Of a DNA stretch of 64,000 nucleotides, positions 26,691 through 34,558 are shown one piece after another; the first letter of the stretch is position 1, and each line of letters begins with the position of its first letter. The DNA lies in assembly GCA_934636825.1 (NCBI GenBank), contig CAKUBG010000004.1, forward strand, positions 1-64,000. Reading direction: 5' to 3'. The notes below the pieces were generated by a model that was not told the origin of the DNA, did no database searches, and saw only the letters and a program-made list of their open reading frames with translations. The stretch comes from an uncultured bacterium. Lineage in GTDB: Bacteria > Vulcanimicrobiota > Xenobia > Xenobiales > Xenobiaceae. Position numbers and translations under genes: made by a program.

Positions 26691-27266
26691 TTAAGCTTCC
26701 CAATAGAAATCACATTTAGTTTGGATTTGACAAGCTTGAAAGTATCTTTCTTCCATAGGAATCCAGAATTTGGCAAAACCGGACAATTCTTCTGGAGTTT
26801 CTCTGCCGCTCAAGCGTTGCCATTGCCGCTCTTTATCCAGAGAGAGAAAAATTTTGTAATCGTAAAAAGAGACTAAGTCTGGGTGGCAAGAATAAGAGCC
26901 CTCAATTATAGTGACTTTGGCTGGCTGCACTTGTATGGGCTCGCTGAAATGTGGCGAAGGAGTGTGGCTATAGGTGCGATAGGTAAAGGGAAGTCGCTTT
27001 TGCAAAGGACGCAAGACCTCTTCAATTAAGCGCATACGATCTATATTGCCAGCCACTTGGCTGAGAATTTCAGGAGTGCGCAAATTGAGCGGCAAATAAA
27101 AATCATCCATGTGGAAAAGGTTGGCTTGGAAATATTTTTGTAGGTGAGAAGCCAAGGTGGTTTTGCCTGAACCGCAGCGTCCGTCTATAGCCAAAATGAT
27201 ATAATCTTTTTTACTTAAAAGTTCATTTATTTTGGCGGTTAGTTGCTCTAATTTTGAATTTCCCAT
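26691..27266 (-). CDS. Uridine kinase-like P-loop protein
   Basis: 191 aa. Walker A is DGRCGSGKTTLA, then FHMDDFYLPLNLR (substrate-side acidic motif), VTIIEGSYSCHPDL, and the lid SGRETPEELSGFAKFWIPMEERYF. This matches the uridine kinase/phosphoribulokinase-like family. It probably phosphorylates a nucleoside or another small hydroxyl substrate in the cytoplasm. It is downstream of rpsT but separated from it by a terminator. Confidence 0.87.
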   Translation of the reverse strand: MGNSKLEQLTAKINELLSKKDYIILAIDGRCGSGKTTLASHLQKYFQANLFHMDDFYLPLNLRTPEILSQVAGNIDRMRLIEEVLRPLQKRLPFTYRTYSHTPSPHFSEPIQVQPAKVTIIEGSYSCHPDLVSFYDYKIFLSLDKERQWQRLSGRETPEELSGFAKFWIPMEERYFQACQIQTKCDFYWEA

Positions 27267-27297
27267 AATTGTTGATTATTTTATCCTTTACAAAACA

Positions 27298-27340
27298 AAA
27301 AAAACTCCGTCTGCTTTTTCATAAAGCGGCGGAGTCTTTT
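27298..27340. terminator. Bidirectional intrinsic terminator below rpsT
   Basis: Arms ACTCCG.CTGCTTT and AAAGC.GCGGAGT are flanked by A- and T-tracts. On the minus strand it ends rpsT transcription. Confidence 0.87.
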
Positions 27341-27361
27341 CAGCTAAAATTCTGACGAATA

Positions 27362-27637
27362 TTAGGCTTGAGCGTTGGCGGCGTTAATCTTGCGGGCCAA
27401 ACGGGACTTGCGACGGGCAGCCTTATTCTTGTGGACGATGCCCTTAGCCACGGCCTTGTCGATAGTGGAAGAAGCGGCGCTTAAGGACTGAGCGCGTACT
27501 TCAGCGCTGTTTTCCTTCTCTAAGGTAGCTATAGCAGCCTTGAAAACGTTTTTGATACGAGTCTTTACGCTAACGTTGCGCTTGCGGCGGCGCTCGTGAA
27601 CCAAGATCATCTTTTTGGCAGTCTTAATGTTTGCCAC
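27362..27637 (-). CDS. rpsT: 30S ribosomal protein bS20
   Basis: 91 aa from GTG 27637, with GGAGG six bases upstream; the longer frame starting at 27712 is not needed. It is Lys/Arg-rich and helical throughout: VANIKTAKKMILVHERRRKRN, TIDKAVAKGIVHKNKAARRKSRL. This is the typical S20 pattern and length. bS20 binds 16S rRNA in the body of the small subunit. Confidence 0.97.
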   Translation of the reverse strand: MANIKTAKKMILVHERRRKRNVSVKTRIKNVFKAAIATLEKENSAEVRAQSLSAASSTIDKAVAKGIVHKNKAARRKSRLARKINAANAQA

Positions 27638-27830
27638 TTTGAAAATCCTCCAAACAAAATCTTTAGAAACTTTAGTGAAACATATTTCAGGCAAAAAATA
27701 TCTTTTTTGCACTAGGGGGAGTGAGCAAACTACTCTCGCTCTACCAACTTAAACTACTCGCTTCTAAACCGGGGGCATTATATCACGTCCTCAAATATGA
27801 AAGCAAGGGCAAAAGAGATAAAAAAAAGGA

Positions 27831-28373
27831 TTATACCTTTTTTTCTTCCTTACCTTGCAAACGGTTAATAAGGCGGGCAGCGACGAATAAATAATCTGAC
27901 AGTCTGTTGATATACACCGTAATTAAGGGATTGAAATAGCCTTGTTCAGACTCGACTTGACGTTTTAAGGCCACACATTCCCTTTCGGCTCGGCGGCATA
28001 CGGTGCGGGCCAAGTGAAGAAAGGCTCCGCATTGGCTGCCTCCACTGAGAATAAAGCCGTTTTGTTCGGGCAGAGCTTGTAAATGAGGCTGAAGATTGTC
28101 TTCCAATTGCTTAAGGTGTTTGCTATGTAGATAGAAATCGGTCGACGGTTGAGATGAGGCCAAATCGGCGGCCAATAAAAACAAAGTGCGTTGTACTTCT
28201 TCCAGCTCTTCGCTCCACGGTGAAGGGGGACAAAAACTTAGACATACGCCCAGGATGGCACTCAATTCGTCTATCGAGCCGCAAGATACCACATGGAGAT
28301 TGTCTTTAAATACCCGTTTACCTCCAATTAGAGATGTTGTCCCCTCGTCGCCTGTTTTGGTCACTATTTGCAT
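27831..28373 (-). CDS. PduO-type cob(I)alamin adenosyltransferase
   Basis: 180 aa. The ATP-binding N-terminus is IVTKTGDEGTTSLIGGKRVFKD. Core family motifs are SIDELSAILG, RTVCRRAERECVAL and PLITVYINRLSDYLFVAAR. It transfers the adenosyl group of ATP to cob(I)alamin, giving coenzyme B12. It is divergent from maf. This implies use of B12, but no B12-dependent enzyme or biosynthesis gene is seen here. Confidence 0.95.
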   Translation of the reverse strand: MQIVTKTGDEGTTSLIGGKRVFKDNLHVVSCGSIDELSAILGVCLSFCPPSPWSEELEEVQRTLFLLAADLASSQPSTDFYLHSKHLKQLEDNLQPHLQALPEQNGFILSGGSQCGAFLHLARTVCRRAERECVALKRQVESEQGYFNPLITVYINRLSDYLFVAARLINRLQGKEEKKV

Positions 28374-28428
28374 TATTTTCGTTCGCTGTTCTTTTTTAAG
28401 CTCTGTGTATCGTTACTGGGGCTTTTCG

Positions 28429-28437
28429 TGTTATAAT
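28429..28437 (+). promoter_or_regulatory. Extended -10 promoter for maf, near-leaderless transcript
   Basis: TGTTATAAT (TGn plus TATAAT at 28432-28437) lies ten bases before the maf ATG (28447). A start site 6-8 bases past the -10 would leave a leader of only a few bases. There is no Shine-Dalgarno sequence in CGCCCCAT before the ATG. Confidence 0.6.
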
Positions 28438-28446
28438 TCGCCCCAT

Positions 28447-29277
28447 ATGTTAAAAGAAAATAAGCCTAAAATAATTTTAGCCTCCGCTTCGCCGCGTCGC
28501 CGCGAATTACTTGAAATGCTGGGGCTTAATTTTACTGTTTTAAAGCCCAGTCCCGACGCTGAGCCTCCTTGCTCTCGATCCGGTTGCGGTTTAGCTGAGC
28601 TTAGAGAAAATGTTGGCGACAATTTGAGTAGCGCCGACGATTGTATGTATGCGGAATATTCGGCCTTTTTGGGAAAAGAGAAAAGTTCTCTTGGAGCAAT
28701 TCCCGAAGTTCAACCTATTTTGAATTGTGTGGGCCCTTATGCCAATTTGAGTTTGCGTTTACATAAAGCGTATGAAGCCGAAGTTTTAGCTGAAGTTATT
28801 AAAGAAGTGCAAAATTCTGCTTTAGCTAAAGCTCAATCTTCTGCCAGCCAGCTTGTTATCGAGCCAGCAACCCAAGCTTTAGTTATTGGATCGGATACGG
28901 TTGTCGTTTGCGGTAAGGCCGTTTTGGGTAAACCCGGTTCTAAGGCTGAGGCTACAGAAATGCTTTCCGGACTGGCCGGACGTTGGCACCATGTGGTTAC
29001 TGGTGTCGCTGTGCAAGCTTTGCCTTCGGGGCAATTTATAAAATCGTGCGCTGTTACAGCCGTCAAATTCCGCTCCTCCATAGAACAAGAGATAAAAGCC
29101 TATGTTGAAACTGGACATCCGCTGGACAAGGCCGGTGCTTATGGCATTCAAGAGTTAGGCTCGCTTTTAGTGGAAAAAATAGACGGCTGTTATTTTAATG
29201 TGGTGGGATTACCTTTAACCGTGTTAAATAGTTTGAGTGCCGCTTTTGGTTTTACTTTATTTTCTTTGAGAGACTAG
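28447..29277 (+). CDS. maf: Maf-family nucleotide pyrophosphatase with a long internal insertion
   Basis: 276 aa, against about 190-200 for normal Maf. It has ILASASPRRRELLEMLG at the N-terminus, GSDTVVVCGKAVLGKPGSKAEA, GRWHHVVTGVAV and DKAGAYGIQELGSLLVEKIDG, the conserved Maf set. Between residues about 38 and 135 there is an insertion of roughly 75-80 residues with cysteines and acidic residues, ending in a helical EVLAEVIKEVQNSALAKAQ stretch. Maf proteins hydrolyse non-canonical or ordinary dNTP/NTP to monophosphates and are linked to septation. It sits 21 bases upstream of mreB, a common neighbour. ATG 28447 is chosen because the Maf fold starts there; longer in-frame ORF overlaps the adenosyltransferase gene. 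Confidence 0.92.
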   Translation: MLKENKPKIILASASPRRRELLEMLGLNFTVLKPSPDAEPPCSRSGCGLAELRENVGDNLSSADDCMYAEYSAFLGKEKSSLGAIPEVQPILNCVGPYANLSLRLHKAYEAEVLAEVIKEVQNSALAKAQSSASQLVIEPATQALVIGSDTVVVCGKAVLGKPGSKAEATEMLSGLAGRWHHVVTGVAVQALPSGQFIKSCAVTAVKFRSSIEQEIKAYVETGHPLDKAGAYGIQELGSLLVEKIDGCYFNVVGLPLTVLNSLSAAFGFTLFSLRD

Positions 29278-29298
29278 GCTCTGTTGGGTAGGGTAGGC

Positions 29299-30339
29299 GT
29301 GTTAGATTTTTTCGATAAATTGATTTCCAAATTTTCTCCTGATCTGGGGGTAGATCTGGGAAGCTCTGCTATAGGTGTGGCAGAGTGCGGAAAAAACTAT
29401 TGGCGTGAACATGCTCGCCTCGTTTACGAACTTAAAACCGATAAACTTGTAGCTATTGGCTCTCAAGCTAAACTTATGGCCGGTAGGCTTAGTAAAGAAA
29501 AAATACTGAGCGCTCCCATAAAAGAAGGGTGCGTTTACGATTATAACAAGGCTCTGGAACTGTTGTGCTTTTGTTTAAGTCGTTGCTCAAATTTAGGATT
29601 GTTTGGGCCCAGGATCTTACTGTCCGTTCCAGTGGGAGCTTCCGAAGCCGATGTACGCATAATTTCCGATCTTTGTCGCTCGGCCGGCGCCAGGGGCATT
29701 TCTGTGGTATCTGCTCCTTTGGCTTCCGCTCTGGGCTGTGGTTTGTCAGTTACTCAAAGTCAAGCTTGCTTAGTGGTTAATATTGGAGCCGAAATTACTC
29801 AAGCTGCTGTGATATGTCTGGGTGCTATTGTGGTGGCCGATTCTGTGCCTGTGGCCGGATCTGCCCTAGACAAAGCTATTGTGGACTATTGCCGTCGCCA
29901 AAACTTGGTTGTAGGTATGGGCAGTGCCGAGCGGCTAAAAATAGAAGGCGGTTGCGCTTATACAGAAAACAGCGCTTTGAGTTTTGAAATAAAAGGGCGC
30001 GATTTAAAAACCGGTTTTCCTAGAAAAATGAAATTGACCGCAGCGCAAATTTTAAAAATATTAAAGCCCAAGTTAGAACAAATCGTCAATATGTTGCAAC
30101 GTATTATTCAGCTTACGCCTCCTGGCTTTACCAATGATATTGTCAATTCCGGCGTCATGTTATGCGGTGGAGGTAGTCGTTTGAACGGCTTGGCTCAGTA
30201 TTTGGCTGCCGAAACCGGATTTTTCTGTCAAGTGGCTGAAAAACCAGAGGATTGTACTTTGCTAGGCTTAGAACAGCTCTATCATGACCCTCGCATAATG
30301 AGAGCCGTGGAAGGGGTAGAGACGCGCAATTTCTGGTAA
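29299..30339 (+). CDS. mreB: Actin-like rod-shape protein MreB
   Basis: 346 aa from GTG 29299, just after AGGGTAGG; a TTG at 29284 is possible. N-terminal FFDKLISKFSPDLGVDLGSSAIGVAECGK is the phosphate-1 region; AIGSQAKLMAGRL, CVYDYNKALELL, VVNIGAEITQAAVICLG (phosphate-2), GSAERLKIEGGCAY and GVMLCGGGSRLNGL follow. It is rather divergent: the usual DLGTAN and DIGGGTT are DLGSSA and NIGAEIT. It polymerises under the membrane to guide side-wall synthesis. mreC, mreD and mrdA follow. Confidence 0.9.
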   Translation: MLDFFDKLISKFSPDLGVDLGSSAIGVAECGKNYWREHARLVYELKTDKLVAIGSQAKLMAGRLSKEKILSAPIKEGCVYDYNKALELLCFCLSRCSNLGLFGPRILLSVPVGASEADVRIISDLCRSAGARGISVVSAPLASALGCGLSVTQSQACLVVNIGAEITQAAVICLGAIVVADSVPVAGSALDKAIVDYCRRQNLVVGMGSAERLKIEGGCAYTENSALSFEIKGRDLKTGFPRKMKLTAAQILKILKPKLEQIVNMLQRIIQLTPPGFTNDIVNSGVMLCGGGSRLNGLAQYLAAETGFFCQVAEKPEDCTLLGLEQLYHDPRIMRAVEGVETRNFW

Positions 30340-30446
30340 AAATAATTTATATTTTGTAAGGATGTAGGTTTTGTAAACTTCGACTTGGCGAAGTATACAA
30401 ATTGGTACCAAGTAAACTTCTCGGACAGTCTGGAGATTCACAAACA

Positions 30447-31799
30447 ATGCGGCAGATCAAATATTGGCTAAAAATGCTTTTTTTGCTGTTTTTTGTCTGT
30501 GTTGTGTTGGAAGCTATTGGCAATATTGCTTGGGTTAAGACTTCTGCTTTGGCTTTATCTCCTGTACAAAAACTAGTGGCTGGTTTTTCCAATCAAATGG
30601 ACGACTGGCTGCGAGGCTTTACTCAATTTAAGTCTCTAAGCGAAAAAAATGCTCAACTTGAAGCTGAAATAAAAGCTTTAAAAGATGAAAAAAGTCGCCT
30701 TTTGGCCTATAAAGTGCAAAATTTGCGTTTGCAATCTTTACTCGAATTGAAGGCTCAACTGCCCGGTAAAATTAAAATTAGCGCCCGCGTAATTGCTCGT
30801 GATCCTAACAACTGGGGAGAAAAAGTTGTTTTGGATCGCGGTCGCAATGATGGAGTAACTGAAAATATGGTTGCCGTTACTCCCGAAGGCTTGGTCGGAA
30901 GAGTGAGCCAAGTAGGCAGTCGCTCCTGTACTCTTTCTTTAGTGGGCAGTGAAAGTCTGGCTGTGCCGGTAGCTTTGGCTGATTCTGAAGTTTATGGGAT
31001 TATGCGCACCAACAAAATGTTGCGCAGCGTTATAAAATATATTCGTTTTGATATACCGATTAGACCAGGGCAATTAGTTGTTACTTCCGGTTTGGGGGAT
31101 ATTTATCCAGGTGGCTTGGCTGTAGGCCGTGTGGAAAGGGCTTATGTCAGTCGAGAGGCTATGTATCAAGATGTTTTGGTCAAGCTTAGCGCTGAATTGC
31201 CGCGTTTACGTGAAGTCATTTTAATAACTAAAGGAGACAGCTCGGCCGATCCCAATATCTTTAAAGACGCAATTTTACGAGCTGAGCAAGAAGCTAAGCA
31301 AGCAGCTAAAGAGAGTGCTGAAGCAGCTCTTAGAGCCAGCAACAGAGGAGAAAGCTTAGATGAAGCTTGGAGTGACTCGGCTGCCGAATCTGCTGAAGAG
31401 ACATCCTCAGTAGATACTTCTTATACTGAACCCACTGCAGTAAGTGTTCCAAACTCCGATTCTGCAAATAGTTCTTCCTCTGCTGAGTCTTCCGTTGCTA
31501 GAGAACAAGTACAAGCACAGGGACAAGCTTCTTTTTCGGCTTCCAATTCCGGCAGCGATACGGCTACAGAAAAGCCTGCTGCTGGCAGCGGAGAACCTGC
31601 CCTTCCTTCCGAACCTAGTTACGAAGTGCCCGCAGAATCTGGCAACAGCTCGACAGCCGAATCTCCTGCTGAAGGGGCTGAAAGTCACTACATAACTGTC
31701 GAAGAAACTGAAGAAAATGCTCCTTCTGAAGAGCCGCCGACAGAGGAAGCTATTATTGAGAGTGAACCTACTCCCAATGCTGTGGAGTTGGAAGAATGA
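30447..31799 (+). CDS. mreC: Rod shape-determining protein MreC with a long acidic, serine-rich tail
   Basis: About 450 aa from ATG 30447; an upstream TTG at 30402 remains possible. It has an N-terminal membrane segment (LKMLFLLFFVCVVLEAIG), a coiled coil (about residues 50-95) and the two beta domains of MreC: ARVIARDPNNWGEKVVLDRGRNDGV, LVGRVSQVGSRSCTLSLV, VVTSGLGDIYPGGLAVGRV. The last 170 residues are a Ser/Glu/Pro/Ala-rich, probably disordered extension that is unusual for MreC and would lie outside the membrane. It overlaps mreD by four bases (ATGA). Confidence 0.93.
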   Translation: MRQIKYWLKMLFLLFFVCVVLEAIGNIAWVKTSALALSPVQKLVAGFSNQMDDWLRGFTQFKSLSEKNAQLEAEIKALKDEKSRLLAYKVQNLRLQSLLELKAQLPGKIKISARVIARDPNNWGEKVVLDRGRNDGVTENMVAVTPEGLVGRVSQVGSRSCTLSLVGSESLAVPVALADSEVYGIMRTNKMLRSVIKYIRFDIPIRPGQLVVTSGLGDIYPGGLAVGRVERAYVSREAMYQDVLVKLSAELPRLREVILITKGDSSADPNIFKDAILRAEQEAKQAAKESAEAALRASNRGESLDEAWSDSAAESAEETSSVDTSYTEPTAVSVPNSDSANSSSSAESSVAREQVQAQGQASFSASNSGSDTATEKPAAGSGEPALPSEPSYEVPAESGNSSTAESPAEGAESHYITVEETEENAPSEEPPTEEAIIESEPTPNAVELEE

Positions 31800-32305
31800 T
31801 AAAAAATTTCCGCTCGGTTCTTATATTGGTATTGCCTTTGCTAGCTTTGGGGTTATTGCTCGAATCGGCACTTCCCGTAGGTTGGCCACGTCCTGAATTG
31901 GCTACTCTCTGTTTGTCGGTTATAGCGCTGCGATATGGAAATAAACCTGGGGTCATTTTTGGACTTTTAGCCGGAGCTATGGTCGGGCTTTTTAGTGATT
32001 GCTCTCCCGGTTGGCTGGCTTTGGCTTATGCAACTATGGGCGGAGCGGTAGGTACTTTTTTGAAGCCCTACAACGATCGACCTTTTATTTACATTTTCAC
32101 AACTGTGACAGCTACAGTTATTTTCGCTGCAGAGTTGACTTTATTATCTATATTCGGAGCTGATGTGCCCAGTCAAATTATTTCCCGATCTTGGCTTTGG
32201 AGCGCTTTATTGTGGAATGCTATTTTTTTATGGCCCATGTTGTGGCTGATCAATAAAATTTTGGGCACTTATGCCTTTATTCCGCTTGAATTGGATTGCG
32301 AGTAG
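31796..32305 (+). CDS. mreD: Rod shape-determining membrane protein MreD
   Basis: 169 aa, mostly hydrophobic with five or six predicted membrane segments (VLILVLPLLALGLLLESALP, GVIFGLLAGAMVGLFSDCSPGWLALAYATMGG). GLFSDCSPG fits the MreD pattern (L.D...G). It lies between mreC (four-base overlap) and mrdA (ten-base overlap), which fixes the identification more than the sequence alone. Confidence 0.88.
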   Translation: MIKNFRSVLILVLPLLALGLLLESALPVGWPRPELATLCLSVIALRYGNKPGVIFGLLAGAMVGLFSDCSPGWLALAYATMGGAVGTFLKPYNDRPFIYIFTTVTATVIFAAELTLLSIFGADVPSQIISRSWLWSALLWNAIFLWPMLWLINKILGTYAFIPLELDCE

Positions 32306-34146
32306 CTTTGCGTAGTCGTCCTTTTTACATATTTGCTGCTTTTGCCATCGCTTGTGCCTTGGTTTTGTTGGCGCGTTTAGTTTATATGCAAATTATTCAT
32401 GTCAGCTATTACCGTGAATGTGCTGCAGATAATCTTCGTCTCAACTCGCCTATTATGACCGGACGTGGACTGATTTATGACCGCTATGGCAAAATTTTAG
32501 CTCGCAACGAAGCTGTCTTTACTTTAAAGATGCTGCCTTATATGCACGATAATGCCGAAGAGTTGTTGCGCAAGGCCGCCCATGTGCTCCACTTACCTGA
32601 TACTAAGCTTGCCAAATTGTTGACTCAGCTCAAAAATAATGATGGGGAAGCTATCATTATTGCCGACAGTTTGAATCGGGAAGACTTGGCTCGCTTTGCC
32701 GAAGCTGAAAATCAAATGGACGGATTAAAAGCGGAAGTAAAGTTCAAAAGGGTCTATCCCAATCAAGAATTGGCTTCTCACGTTTTAGGATATGTAGGTG
32801 AAATCGACGCCGAAAAGTTAACCAAGTTGAAGCATAAAGGTTATATAGCCGGAGAGTGGATTGGTAAAGAAGGTTTAGAGTTCAGCTACGAAGACGTCTT
32901 ACATGGCCGTTCTGGTCTGAGGACGGAAATGCTGGATTCGGAGGGCCGTTTTTTAGGTGACGTAGAAAAAGAACCGGCTGTTCCCGGCGACGACATTTAT
33001 TCTTCTATTGATTTAGAACTTCAAAACAAAGCCCAGGAAGCATTGGGGGACGTTCTGGACATGTTGGCAGCTAAAAACGGCGAACGTTCCGGAGGAGCCG
33101 TCGTGGCTATAGAGCCCTACACAGGGTATGTTAGAGCTTTGGTTAGTTTGCCGCATTACAATCCCAACGAATTTGCCGAGGGTATTAGCCGCAAAAAATT
33201 TAGCGCCCTACTTAACGATCCGTGTTCTCCTTTGCTCAATAGAGCCGTACATGGTGACTATCCTCCCGGCTCTACTTTTAAGCTTATCACTACGGCAGCT
33301 GCTTTGAATGAGGGCTTAATTTCCCCTCTGTCGCGTTTTTACTGTACGGGTAGTTATATCGTTGCCGGTTTGCCTTTCAACTGTTTTGTACGCACAGGTC
33401 ACGGCTCGATAGATTTGACAGAGTGTCTTGGGCACTCTTGCGACGTAGTCTATTACAAATTGGGAGTGGAATTGGGCATTAAACGTTTGAGCGCTTATGC
33501 CCGCGATTTTGGACTAGGGAAAAAAACCGGTATCGATTTGCCGGGAGAAACTGCAGGAAATATCCCTACGGCAGAGTGGAAAGAAGCTGTTTTTAAGGAA
33601 AAATGGTTCCCTGGAGATGACGCTAACTCAGCCATCGGTCAGGGGTTTGTAACCGCTTCCCCAATACAAATGGCGGTGGTTACTTCTGCTGTAGTGACTG
33701 ACGGTACCATTTTCAGGCCACGCTTGGTAGAAGGACGTCGCAAAGAAAATGGCTCTAAAAAGTCTAAATATTTGCAAAAATACATTTCCAAGTCGCGCCA
33801 AGTAAAAGTTAATCCTAAATATTTTGCATGTATAAAAGCCGGCATGCGCTTTGCTATGCAAGAAGGAACGGCTGCTTCCAGCGGAGGGTACTCTTTAGGA
33901 GTAGCTGGTAAAACCGGTACGGTAGAAAATGTACCTACTGTTGATAATCCTAATGGTCTCAACCACTGTTGGTTTACCGGATACGCTCCCTATGGATACT
34001 CTGACAATTGGACAGCCGAGCCTTTGGTTGTTACGGTATTTGTAGAAAAATCTGGAGGGTATGGTGGGGCAGTCGCTGCTCCGGTAGCCGTAAAAGTATT
34101 TGAGGCTTGGAATACAATTTCTTCCCATAAAACAACAGCTCAGTGA
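32296..34146 (+). CDS. mrdA: Penicillin-binding protein 2 (class B transpeptidase of the elongasome)
   Basis: 616 aa. One N-terminal membrane anchor (FYIFAAFAIACALVLLARLVYMQII), then the PBP dimerisation module (RGLIYDRYGKILARNEAVFTLK) and a transpeptidase domain. The active site has SxxK in PPGSTFKLIT (near residue 325), SCD in GHSCDVVYYKLG (near 381) and KTG in VAGKTGTVENV (near 537). It cross-links side-wall peptidoglycan under MreBCD control. The start is TTG 32296 overlapping mreD; TTG 32308 is an alternative and no ribosome site is strong. rodA does not follow. Confidence 0.93.
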   Translation: MRVALRSRPFYIFAAFAIACALVLLARLVYMQIIHVSYYRECAADNLRLNSPIMTGRGLIYDRYGKILARNEAVFTLKMLPYMHDNAEELLRKAAHVLHLPDTKLAKLLTQLKNNDGEAIIIADSLNREDLARFAEAENQMDGLKAEVKFKRVYPNQELASHVLGYVGEIDAEKLTKLKHKGYIAGEWIGKEGLEFSYEDVLHGRSGLRTEMLDSEGRFLGDVEKEPAVPGDDIYSSIDLELQNKAQEALGDVLDMLAAKNGERSGGAVVAIEPYTGYVRALVSLPHYNPNEFAEGISRKKFSALLNDPCSPLLNRAVHGDYPPGSTFKLITTAAALNEGLISPLSRFYCTGSYIVAGLPFNCFVRTGHGSIDLTECLGHSCDVVYYKLGVELGIKRLSAYARDFGLGKKTGIDLPGETAGNIPTAEWKEAVFKEKWFPGDDANSAIGQGFVTASPIQMAVVTSAVVTDGTIFRPRLVEGRRKENGSKKSKYLQKYISKSRQVKVNPKYFACIKAGMRFAMQEGTAASSGGYSLGVAGKTGTVENVPTVDNPNGLNHCWFTGYAPYGYSDNWTAEPLVVTVFVEKSGGYGGAVAAPVAVKVFEAWNTISSHKTTAQ

Positions 34147-34558
34147 GCTCACAAAGGCGGAGATGGCGCTTTTCGAGTCTGTCACTTCGGATCTGTTAAA
34201 TGGATCGAGGGACTTGGGGCGAAAAATATCTACAGATTTTAGAGGAAAAAGCGCTTTTTTTAGAAAAAAGGGGCGCGATTTATTTTTTTTTAACCCAGTC
34301 CCGCCATAAGTCCTCTGCCTATTAGGTGGGGAATGAAGGGGGGCGTGGCGAACTTGCCTGGCGAAAATACCGTGGCTCGCACGGAAATCTACGCCTGTGG
34401 AGGGAACTTAAGTCGTGGCAATTTCTCGGAGTTGCAGCGCTGTTTTCGCAGAAACAGGAAACTCCAGCCTCTATAGGCGGGAGTGCGTTCGGCGGGAGTA
34501 CGTTCACCCGTTCTTTAAAGCGTTCGGCTGTTTATTTTAGATGCAAGAGGTTTACGCA
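34147..34558 (+). other. Long leader between mrdA and ftsZ
   Basis: About 410 bp without a credible gene. A T-rich stretch at about 34270-34300 could end mrdA transcription. The part from about 34310 to 34500 is G-rich (GGTGGGG, GGGGGGCGTGGCG, GGCGGGAGTGCG, GGCGGGAGTACG) with a near-repeat GGCGGGAGT at 34477 and 34493, and it looks structured. It could be an untranslated regulatory leader or house a small RNA. I could not match it to a known family. Confidence 0.45.

Noticed and set aside
34325..34375. MraZ-box cluster before ftsZ
   Set aside because: G-runs such as GTGGGG and GGGGGG lie close together, but the spacing does not fit regular repeats and no mraZ gene is nearby.
34300..34500. 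6S RNA, RNase P RNA or tmRNA before ftsZ
   Set aside because: None of the conserved cores of these RNAs could be found. The stretch is left as an unexplained leader.
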